Of a stretch of DNA of 11,077 nt, positions 1-7,000 are shown in pieces. The position numbers and the translations under genes are program-made. The notes beneath the pieces are model-generated. The model searched no databases. It saw only the letters and a program-made list of their open reading frames with translations, and was not told where the DNA came from. The stretch is from CAYXVU01 sp964468725 (lineage in GTDB: Bacteria > Acidobacteriota > Blastocatellia > UBA7656): NCBI GenBank assembly GCA_964468725.1, contig CAYXVU010000199.1, positions 1-11,077 of the forward strand. Reading direction: 5' to 3'. Every line of letters begins with the position of its first letter. Position 1 is the first letter of the stretch.

Positions 1-705
1 ATAGGGGTATTCGCTCGCGGAGGAGCGAGCACTTCAGTTGGAGGCGGGACAGGACTTCTGGTGATCGGTGGAGGAGCTGGTGGCGCAGGGAATTTAGGCG
101 GATATGCCATACTTGCTCAAGCGGGACAAGGGATTAACGGAGCGGTCAACGGCGATGCGGCTAATTTCCAGGGAGATGTGCTGATCGTTGGAGACCTCGC
201 AGTAACCGGCGCTAAGAATTTCAAGATTGATCATCCGCTCGACCCTGAAAATAAATATCTCTATCACGCTGCCCTCGAATCGTCCGAAGTACTCAATCTC
301 TATAGCGGCAACATCGTCACCGACGGCAATGGCTTTGCCGTCGTACACCTGCCCGCGTGGTTCGAAGCTCTCAACAAAGATTTTCGCTATCAACTCACCG
401 TTATCGGCTCCTTCGCGCAAGCCATCGTTGCCGAGGAGATCAAGGACAATCAATTTCGCGTTCAAACCAATGCCGCCAACGTCAAAGTCAGTTGGCAAGT
501 GACCGGCGTGCGATGGGATGCCGCTATGCAAAGGCGTCCCTTCAAAGTCGAAGAAGTCAAATCCGAACGCGAGCGCGGATTCTATTTAACGCCCGAAGCC
601 TTCAATGTCGAGTGGGCGCGCAATCCGCAAGGGATGCAGCAACTCAAACGGCAACGCATCGAAGCCGAACAGCGTGCCCGCTCGGCCAACTCGCAGCCGC
701 AATAG
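1..705 (+). CDS. C-terminal part of a glycine-rich surface or fibre-like protein (5' end outside window)
   Basis: The frame is open from base 1 with no stop, so the gene starts upstream; the GTG at 61 is probably internal. It ends at TAG 703-705. The first ~45 visible residues are Gly/Ala-rich, followed by a short beta-rich stretch (FQGDVLIVGDLAVTG) of the kind that caps repetitive fibre or beta-helix proteins. Next comes a compact conserved region beginning FKIDHPLDPENKYLYHA and including LPAWFEALNKDFRYQLT and KVSWQVTGVR. I recognise this block from uncharacterised secreted or surface proteins of Acidobacteriota, Planctomycetes and Myxobacteria; its function is unknown to me. The tail after FYLTPE is charged and Gln/Arg-rich. 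Surface location is an inference, because the signal peptide would lie outside the window. It is upstream of the sigma operon on the same strand but is separated from it by a promoter-like motif. Confidence 0.8.
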   Translation: MGVFARGGASTSVGGGTGLLVIGGGAGGAGNLGGYAILAQAGQGINGAVNGDAANFQGDVLIVGDLAVTGAKNFKIDHPLDPENKYLYHAALESSEVLNLYSGNIVTDGNGFAVVHLPAWFEALNKDFRYQLTVIGSFAQAIVAEEIKDNQFRVQTNAANVKVSWQVTGVRWDAAMQRRPFKVEEVKSERERGFYLTPEAFNVEWARNPQGMQQLKRQRIEAEQRARSANSQPQ

Positions 706-753
706 GTGGAGCGGCGACCGGCAACGGCGCGGGTCGCAACCGGCTGACAAAAT

Positions 754-803
754 AATTTTCTCTGCCGGTAATATGCCCCGCGCCTCAGCATCGTTTCTGA
801 CTG
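754..803 (+). promoter_or_regulatory. Promoter-like motif, copy A (upstream of the sigma-factor gene)
   Basis: The site reads AATTTTC (754-760), 7 bases, GTAATAT (768-774), 14 bases, CATCGTTT (789-796). Copy B at 7260-7309 matches it without gaps at 35 of 50 positions, with all three blocks identical; a third copy lies at 2462-2514. The 21-base offset between the starts of GTAATAT and CATCG matches the -35/-10 geometry of ECF sigma promoters (5-base -35, ~16-base spacer), although the -35 is not the usual GGAAC. Transcription would begin around 803 and read through the folded region into the gene at 1389. That it is a promoter, and which sigma factor uses it, is inferred from spacing and position. 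Confidence 0.6.
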
Positions 804-1388
804 AACGCTAGAATCTTGCCTCTGCCGGGCGTGCGGCTTAGGACATGCCCGGCAGGGGCGATTGCCAGTGGAGAGAGCGGCGCCGGATGGGACGCAAAAC
901 CAACCCCCCGGTTCGGTCTGCGTGGTTGTCGCGCTCTCCATCTCTCATCGCCTGTGATGCGAAGTTGCACACCAGCCGCTTGACCAACGGCTATGCAGAG
1001 AAAGGCCGAGACCCCTACCGGCGATGGCTCCCTCGACGCACAGTTCTTTGGCAGTGCGTTCCGATGACGCGCGCACAGGAAAAGCCGAACGCGAACGCGG
1101 CGAGGATATACCAACTCGTGCTGGGAGAACCGGGTTCGCATTCGGCTCTCTTCTTTGGCGGAAGGGCTGTCCAAGGGCTGAACAAGCGCAGGCGATCAAT
1201 CGCTGCCCGCTTCCGTCTCTTCTTCGGTTCGAGAGCCAAATGAGCTTGTGCGCCGAGTTGGATCTCGCCTTTGCCAATCGTCTGTGCTTGACTTGCTCCG
1301 ACAGAGAAAATAGCATCGCTCAACAGCGGACGATTTGCCCTCTGCCGTCGCTGTGTCGTTTAGATGTGCGGATTTCAGGTCAGCGCGC
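804..1388 (+). ncRNA. Long folded untranslated leader or noncoding RNA before the sigma-factor gene
   Basis: Several frames are open here, but their translations are Arg/Ser/Cys-rich and resemble no protein I know, so I treat the stretch as non-coding. It is rich in paired segments. Hairpin 1 pairs 816-833 with 844-861 (18 bp with a few G-U pairs, 10-base loop). Hairpin 2 has nested helices 870-881/928-939, 892-896/919-923 and 902-905/910-913. Others are 974-978/988-992, 1036-1041/1054-1059, 1084-1096/1134-1146 (12 of 13 pairs), 1159-1167/1205-1215 (2-base bulge) and 1324-1332/1346-1353 (1-base bulge). GGCTCTC at 1144-1150 can also pair with GAGAGCC at 1231-1237, which competes with the 1084-1146 helix. 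A 585-base 5' leader or a processed RNA is plausible. It matches no RNA class that I recognise (not tmRNA, RNase P or 6S). Pairings were found by eye, without energy calculation. Confidence 0.45.
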
Positions 1389-2462
1389 ATGAGCGATCAG
1401 ACAGTCAGACTACCATCCGACCCGATTCTTCTTGCCTATTTGCAAGCAGCCGATGAGGTGCGCGCTCAGCATTTGCTCGCCGACCTGCTCGCCAATCATG
1501 CGAGCGCCGTCATGAAACAGATCATCCGCTACAAACTGCGAACCGCTTTTCACCCCCATGACGAAGCGACCGACGGAGCCGATGCAGAGGACGTTTACAG
1601 TTCTGCTGTCGTCAGTCTGCTGGCGCGGCTGCGCGAGTTGAAGGCTCACCCGGAAAGCGTCGCCATTCATCATTTTCGCGGTTACGTGGCGACCTTAACC
1701 TACAACGCCTGTTCGAAACACCTACGCGAAAAATACCCGCAACGCCATAGCTTGAAGAATAAGTTGCGCTACCTGTTCACCCATCAGCCGGAGTTGTCGC
1801 TGTGGCAAGATGCCAATGGCAACCGACTCTGCGGCTACGCGACTTGGAAGACGCACCCGTGCAAGGCGGCCTCGCGCGGCGAGCTTTATCCGCTACTGGA
1901 AGCGCCGCATCGCTGGCTGCCGACAATCTGTGAACCGGCAAACGATGGCGCGCTGATTGATTTGGCTCGCGCCGCGCTCGATCATCTCGGTGCGCCGATT
2001 GAGATTGATGATCTGGTCAACCTCATTGCCGAGCTGACCGGCGTGAAGGATCACCCGCTGCCTGATGGCCTGAATGAAGCCTCAGAGCCGCAGCGCGAGG
2101 CCGCGTCTGCGGAGCCGCACAGCGCGGAGAGCGCACTGGAGCAGCGTGCCTATCTCGAACACCTGTGGCGAGAGATTTGCCAATTGCCTCTTCGCCAGCG
2201 CACGGCGCTCCTCCTGAATCTGAAGGATGAACAGGGCGGCAATAGCCTCGCCTTGTTTCCTTTAACCGGCGTGGCGTCATTGCGGCAGATTGCCGCCGCG
2301 ATGGAGCTATCGCTTGATGAATTGACCGCCTTCTGGAATGACTTGCCGCTCGAAGACCTGGTCATCGCCGAACGGCTGCACCTGTCCCGACAGCAGATTA
2401 TCAACTTGCGAAAATGTGCGCGCGAACGCTTACACCGCAAGATGCAAGGCAAGTGGGGTTGA
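1389..2462 (+). CDS. Divergent ECF-like sigma-70 family RNA polymerase sigma factor
   Basis: This 357-residue protein is predicted to direct RNA polymerase to a special promoter set. I chose ATG 1389 (MSDQTVRLPS); the frame stays open upstream to ATG 1335, but those 18 extra residues look like translated leader. Residues ~28-85 resemble sigma region 2.1-2.2, including DAEDVYSSAVVSLLARL (cf. the DAEDVVQ core of ECF factors). Residues ~94-128 (HHFRGYVATLTYNACSKHLREKYP) resemble regions 2.3-2.4. Region 4 begins at LPLRQRTALLLNL (~267) and ends in a helix-turn-helix, HLSRQQIINLRKCARERLHRKM (~331-352). It is about twice the length of a classical ECF factor because of a linker of ~130 residues (including the Cys/Trp-rich stretch 138-160) and a ~50-residue insertion inside region 4. 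The next gene is an anti-sigma factor, which supports the call. The family is fairly sure; target promoters are inferred. Confidence 0.8.
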   Translation: MSDQTVRLPSDPILLAYLQAADEVRAQHLLADLLANHASAVMKQIIRYKLRTAFHPHDEATDGADAEDVYSSAVVSLLARLRELKAHPESVAIHHFRGYVATLTYNACSKHLREKYPQRHSLKNKLRYLFTHQPELSLWQDANGNRLCGYATWKTHPCKAASRGELYPLLEAPHRWLPTICEPANDGALIDLARAALDHLGAPIEIDDLVNLIAELTGVKDHPLPDGLNEASEPQREAASAEPHSAESALEQRAYLEHLWREICQLPLRQRTALLLNLKDEQGGNSLALFPLTGVASLRQIAAAMELSLDELTAFWNDLPLEDLVIAERLHLSRQQIINLRKCARERLHRKMQGKWG

Positions 2463-2514
2463 AAATATTCGTGACGTGGTAATATCCCACCGCTTTCAGC
2501 CTCGAATTCGGATG
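2462..2514 (+). promoter_or_regulatory. Promoter-like motif, copy C (between sigma and anti-sigma genes)
   Basis: In the 81-base gap between sigma and anti-sigma genes, AAAATATTC (2462-2470) is followed by GTAATAT (2479-2485) and, exactly 21 bases from the start of GTAATAT, CCTCG (2500-2504). GTAATAT is identical to copies A and B, and the second box differs from their CATCG at one base. The upstream A/T box is offset by one base. Transcription would start near 2513, about 30 bases before the GTG at 2544, giving the anti-sigma gene its own promoter besides read-through. It is the weakest of the three copies. Confidence 0.5.
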
Positions 2515-2543
2515 GGCATTCTCAACAAGCGAGTGAAAGAGAC

Positions 2544-3878
2544 GTGATCGAGCACCTTTCGGAAAAACAGGCGGACGATTTCTATGGCGGTCTGCTATCG
2601 CCCGATGAACTTGTCCAACTCGACCATCACTTGGCGACCTGCTCCGCCTGTCATGATCGCTTCAGCCAATCGGCTCGCTTGCGCCAAGCGGTTGCGGCAT
2701 TGCGCGCCGATCTGGCATCAGCGGGCGATGAGCCGTCCCATCTCGCTTATGAACAACTCGCAGCCTATGCGGATGGCCAACTCGATAGCGTGGAGAGCGA
2801 AACCCTTGAAAGTCATCTGGCAGATTGTCCGACCTGCACGACTGAGTTACAAGAGTTGCAAGCCTTCCGCCAACAATTGCGACATTCGGCAATTGACTCA
2901 TCCCAAGAGGCCGACGACACCAAGCTGTCCGGCAACGTTCTGCCCTTTTGGCGCACGGGCGGTTTCCGCAGAGTCGTGCAGATGGCAGCGGCAGCAGCAG
3001 CCATTGCTCTGCTCATATGGGCGGCAACCATCCCGCTGCGCCGCGAACTGGACACTCTTCACACGCAACTGGCGGAGGCGCAAAAACAGAACGATCAACT
3101 GCGCAGTGAGTACGAAAGCGCGCAAGCGGAAGTTGAAGAGTTGCAATCGCAACTCGCTGCCGGGCAACCTCCCGAAGATGCTGCCGCCATACCGGATGAC
3201 TTCGTCGTTGCGTTAAACGATGGCAACGGGCGCATCATTCTTGATCGAGCGGGCAATCTCGCAGGCTTAGAAAATCTGCCGCCCGCCGTTCAACAATTGG
3301 CAAAGGCTGCGCTCACCAGTGAACGGATCGAAAACCCGCAAGAGATCAAAGACCTCTCCGGGCAAGCAATTATTTTAATGGGCAGGGCGAGCAACGGCGT
3401 GGCCTTCGGGCTAATGAGTCCCGTTGGCACGGTGGTCACAGCCGACCGACCGATGTTACGGTGGCAGGCGCTAGTAGGCGCATCAGGCTATCGCGTTTCC
3501 GTCTTCGACGCGGATTTCAATGAAGTCGCCAGCAGTCCTCTGCTCACCGCAACGTCTTGGACGATCAACAAATCGCTTGCGCGCGGACGCATCTATTCGT
3601 GGCAAGTGACCGCAAGCAAAGATGGCGCGGAGATCAAATCGCCCGCGCCGCCCGCTCCCATCGCGCAATTCAAAGTTCTTGAAAAATCGCGCGCCGATGA
3701 AATCGCTGCCGCCAAGCGTAACCATGCCAACGCCCATTTGCCGCTCGGCTTGCTCTACGCACGCGCCGGATTGCTTGACGATGCCGAACGCGAATTGCAA
3801 GCCTTGCTGCGCAACAATCCCAATTCTGCGGTTGCCAGAAAGCTGCTCACTCAAGTGCGCGCCCTACGCCGGAAGTAA
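2544..3878 (+). CDS. Membrane anti-sigma factor with two zinc-finger motifs and an extracytoplasmic Fn3-like/TPR-like tail
   Basis: This 444-residue protein starts at GTG 2544, preceded by a purine-rich GAAAGAG. The cytoplasmic part has two HxxxCxxC motifs typical of anti-sigma zinc fingers: H29/C33/C36 (HLATCSAC) and H91/C95/C98 (HLADCPTC). A transmembrane helix lies at ~143-164 (an Ala-rich run, then IALLIWAATIPL). After it come a heptad-rich coiled coil at ~166-205, a beta-rich region at ~292-380 resembling a fibronectin type III domain (SPVGTVVTADRPMLRWQ, then YRVSVFD and YSWQVTA), and a helical TPR-like end (~394-440). The predicted role is to hold the sigma factor encoded just upstream until a signal reaches the outer part. 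The doubled zinc finger is unusual for a single chain; both copies keep all ligands. The partner sigma is inferred from adjacency, and the outside signal is unknown. Confidence 0.85.
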   Translation: MIEHLSEKQADDFYGGLLSPDELVQLDHHLATCSACHDRFSQSARLRQAVAALRADLASAGDEPSHLAYEQLAAYADGQLDSVESETLESHLADCPTCTTELQELQAFRQQLRHSAIDSSQEADDTKLSGNVLPFWRTGGFRRVVQMAAAAAAIALLIWAATIPLRRELDTLHTQLAEAQKQNDQLRSEYESAQAEVEELQSQLAAGQPPEDAAAIPDDFVVALNDGNGRIILDRAGNLAGLENLPPAVQQLAKAALTSERIENPQEIKDLSGQAIILMGRASNGVAFGLMSPVGTVVTADRPMLRWQALVGASGYRVSVFDADFNEVASSPLLTATSWTINKSLARGRIYSWQVTASKDGAEIKSPAPPAPIAQFKVLEKSRADEIAAAKRNHANAHLPLGLLYARAGLLDDAERELQALLRNNPNSAVARKLLTQVRALRRK

Positions 3879-3884
3879 GCGGCG

Positions 3885-3924
3885 TGAGGGGATGAAGGGG
3901 TGAAAGGGTGAAGGGATGAAGGGA
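3885..3924 (+). repeat. Degenerate tandem octamers, five units
   Basis: Just after the anti-sigma stop codon, five consecutive 8-base units follow the pattern TGARRGGR: TGAGGGGA, TGAAGGGG, TGAAAGGG, TGAAGGGA, TGAAGGGA. The strand is purine-only apart from the T that opens each unit. The tract lies in the gap between convergent genes, so it may form an unusual DNA or RNA structure or may simply be a slippage repeat. Its function is not known. Confidence 0.8.
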
Positions 3925-3954
3925 TAACGAAAAGCTATGAGGTGCGGCAACCGT

Positions 3955-4010
3955 AACTTTCAACCGGTAACCTTCGACCTTAAACCCTCAACTTTCGACT
4001 TTCGACCTGC
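3955..4010 (+). repeat. Degenerate tandem heptamers, about eight units
   Basis: Consecutive 7-base units read AACTTTC, AACCGGT, AACCTTC, GACCTTA, AACCCTC, AACTTTC, GACTTTC, GACCTGC, with consensus RACYTTC. On the minus strand this reads GAAAGTY-like and lies just past the stop codon of the CHAT gene. Short heptameric repeats between genes are known in cyanobacteria and other phyla. Together with the octamer tract 30 bases away it fills most of the 153-base gap between the convergent genes. I see no good intrinsic terminator in this gap. Confidence 0.75.
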
Positions 4011-4031
4011 GCCCCGCAACGGATAGCGCCG

Positions 4032-7000
4032 TCAAAATCCGTCGCCGATGACGATGAAGCCTGCCCAGTAAAATGGATGGCGATAGGCGTGCGCCTTCAT
4101 CTGTTGCAAAGCAGCAGCGCGCAAGGCTGCGGCCTTCGTTAGGCTGGAGTTGGTGCGTCGCAGTTGGCGATGAAACTCGACCATCAACTGCGTCGTCGAA
4201 GCGGAATCCACTTTCCACTGACTGACGACGGTCGTTGGCGTACCGGCGACAAACAACGCCCAACTTAACCCGATGACGCCTTCACCGGCTCCGAATCTGC
4301 CGCGTGCCGTCTCGCAGGCCGACAGCACAACGAGATCGGCTTGCAAATCCATGTTCATCAATTCCCAAGCCTCCAATAGACCGTCCTCTTCTTTACTGCC
4401 TTGCGACAAGACGAGGTGAGAATACATGGGGGAAGCATCGTTGAGAACGCCGTGCGTTGCGAAATGCAGAACGCGAGAGGTTGCGGCTTCGGCTTTGGCG
4501 CGGTCTTCGCGCGCCTCTGCACCAATGTAGATTTTGCTCTGCGTCGCACCATAGAGTTCGGCAAGCGAGCGGACTTCGCGTTCCGCTTCCGGCAACGCGT
4601 TGAGTCTTTCATCGCGGCGCACGGTCGTCACGCGCTCGGCGGTTTCTTTGCCAATCGCCGGATTACCGAGCGCTAGCAACGAGGTCATGTGACCCGTAGA
4701 CGGCTCCCGCTGTTTGCGTTGCGCAATCATCTCGCGCAGCACCGTCAACGACGGCGCGTAGGCAATCGCTGTCTCTTCGATCCAGTAACGGGTGGCGCTG
4801 CTCAGCAAGGCTTGAAAAGGCAACTCCCATAATGCGCCATCGGGGACGATGACGATTTCGGTCTTCCCTTGCAACTGCGCCTGCGCGGGTTTGACCAACA
4901 AGTCGTACAACTGTTTGGCCGGAGCACGAAAGGCGAGGTCGAGGGTGGCGAGTTGACGGCGAAAATTCGAAGTCTGTTTGGCAAGCTCTTCACGACGGAT
5001 CGGGATGGTATAGGTCTTCAGATCAATGCTTGCAACACTGCTTGATCGGCTCATCACAAAGAGATAGACGCGATCATCCGTGACTACATATTCGAGAATA
5101 GCGCGGTTGGCCGTCGTCAGCAGCGTAGCCGTTTCCGCTGGCTTGATGGCGTGTACCTCGCCGCGTTGGACTCGCAATTCGGGGTGTGCGGCGTAGAGCG
5201 TCGTTTGAAAAGCTTCGAAAGCGAGCCGGGCTTTTTGCAGACGCAAGGTCAGAGCTTCGGCACGCGCAGCATCGGGTTTGGCAGACTGGTTGGCGCGATG
5301 GAGCTGCAAATTGAGCGTATTGATCTCGCGCCGCAACGCCTGTTCGCGCTCGCGTTCTTCCGCCGACATGGCTTTGCCGATTTCGACTTTGCCGCTCCGC
5401 AATACATCGAGCAGGGTGCGCCCTTTGACACGTTCGGCGTAGGCGAAGGCATCATGCGGTCGGTTCTGCTCCATCATCAAACCGATCAATTCATAGTAGG
5501 GTCTGACCAACAGTTCGAACATGCGCTGGCGTTCGATTTCCCCGCCTGCAACGTTGAAGCGCAGCTCTTCGGCGGCGGCGATGGATTCGCTAAAGGCCTG
5601 TTGCGCGTTGGCCGGTTGTTTGAGCGCGCGATAGGCGCGCCCCAACGTGTTGAGCGCCGCTGACAATATATGCACAGCCCCCATTGAACGGGCGAGATCG
5701 GCGGCGCGTTTTGCCGCTTGCAGAGATTTCTCATACTCACCCAATCCGCGATAGACGCCTCCTAGATTGATGAGGTCATTGGCAGTCTCCGATTTATGTT
5801 GAAACGCCTCACTGAGGGCTAATCGCTGCTCGAAATAGGTGGCCGCTTGGCGATAATTGCCCATCACATATTGCGCCAGTCCGATTTCATTGAGAGCAAT
5901 CCAGGTGAGGGTGCGGTTGTTGAGCTTTTCGGCCAATTGCAGGCTCTTCTCGCTATAGCTCAGCGCCTGCGCCGGTTCGCCGCGCAAGGCGTGCAGTTTG
6001 GCCAGTCGAGCAATGGCGGCCAATTGCAACGACGGATGGCCTGCTACCTCCACTTCTTTCAGTTGCCGCTCAAAAATTTCCTGCGCCTGTTCGTAATTGC
6101 CCTGCAATAAATGGACGCTGGCAATGCCGTCCAACGCCAATTCTTTGCCCCCTGCAAAGCCGATCTTCTCGGCTAATGCATAGCTCTGCTGATAATGGCG
6201 CATGGCTTCCGAGAAATTGCCCACATCGTTATACAGACTGGCCAACGTGCGTAAGACATGAACGACAGATAGTTGATCGGCCTCCTTTTTGCTGAGTTCC
6301 AATCCTCGGCGTAAATAGGTCAGCGCCAGCGACACTTCACCAAGTTCGCGGTACATGCCGCCGAGATTATTCAGCAACAAAATTAGCAGGTAAGGGTCGG
6401 GCAGGGCTTCGCACAACGGCAGAGCCTGATGATAGAGCGCGACGGCTTGTCCGGTCTCCATCTGCGCCGAGTAGACATTGCCCATGCCAATTAAGGCATA
6501 GGCTCTGCCGGAAGTCGAATTCAGGCGTTCGGCAACTGCCAGCGACAAACGATGGCGGCTGAGCGCTTCGTCATACTTCACCTGTGCGCGAAAAGCTGAC
6601 CCTTGCCGGTAAAGGGTGCGTGCCAATTCTTCGGTAACGAATTCGGCATGGGCGGCGAGCACGGCTTCGCGTTGTGCGTCATCTTTGGCGGCAACCAGCA
6701 ACGCAGCAATCTCTATCTCTTTCGCCTCCTCTTGCCAGATCATCCAGCGGCCATCGGTTTTGATGAATTGAAAGGCGCGGTGTAATCGCCCAAGATTGGT
6801 CACTGGCCTACCGGAGCGGGCATCGTTGGCTTTCATCTCAACATCGGCAAGCAGACTGGCGCGGTCACCTGCCAGTTGCACATGGCGAATGCCGAGCAAG
6901 CGGGCTTCGATATTTGTATGGCCTGCAAAAAAGGTGTCGAGCGCCTTTTGCCGCGCGGCGATGTTGGCCGACTGCTCACTGCACAGTCGCTTCACCCCTT

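Noticed and set aside
94..531. Minus-strand open frame of 145 codons opposite the surface-protein gene
   Set aside because: It is a shadow of the real + strand frame, which carries the recognisable conserved HPLDPENKYLYH block.
714..760. Possible terminator after the first gene (GCGACC 714-719 with GGTCGC 732-737)
   Set aside because: The 6-bp stem has a 12-base loop and no T run directly after it; the TTTT at 756-759 is too distant and belongs to the promoter-like motif.
845..1243. Open frames on both strands across 785-1392 (100-130 codons)
   Set aside because: Several overlapping frames are open at once because the DNA is GC-rich. The products are Arg/Ser/Cys-rich, lack ribosome sites and resemble no family, while the DNA shows dense inverted repeats.
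1335..1388. Longer N-terminus for the sigma factor from ATG 1335
   Set aside because: The added residues are Cys/Arg/Ser-rich, overlap the hairpin at 1324-1353, and have no ribosome site; ATG 1389 gives a normal start.
3885..4010. CRISPR array
   Set aside because: The units are 7-8 bases long and directly abutting, with no spacers and no cas genes in the window.
5151..5663. Plus-strand open frame of 170 codons inside the CHAT gene
   Set aside because: It is the antisense shadow of the TPR-CHAT linker and last TPRs, with no independent support.
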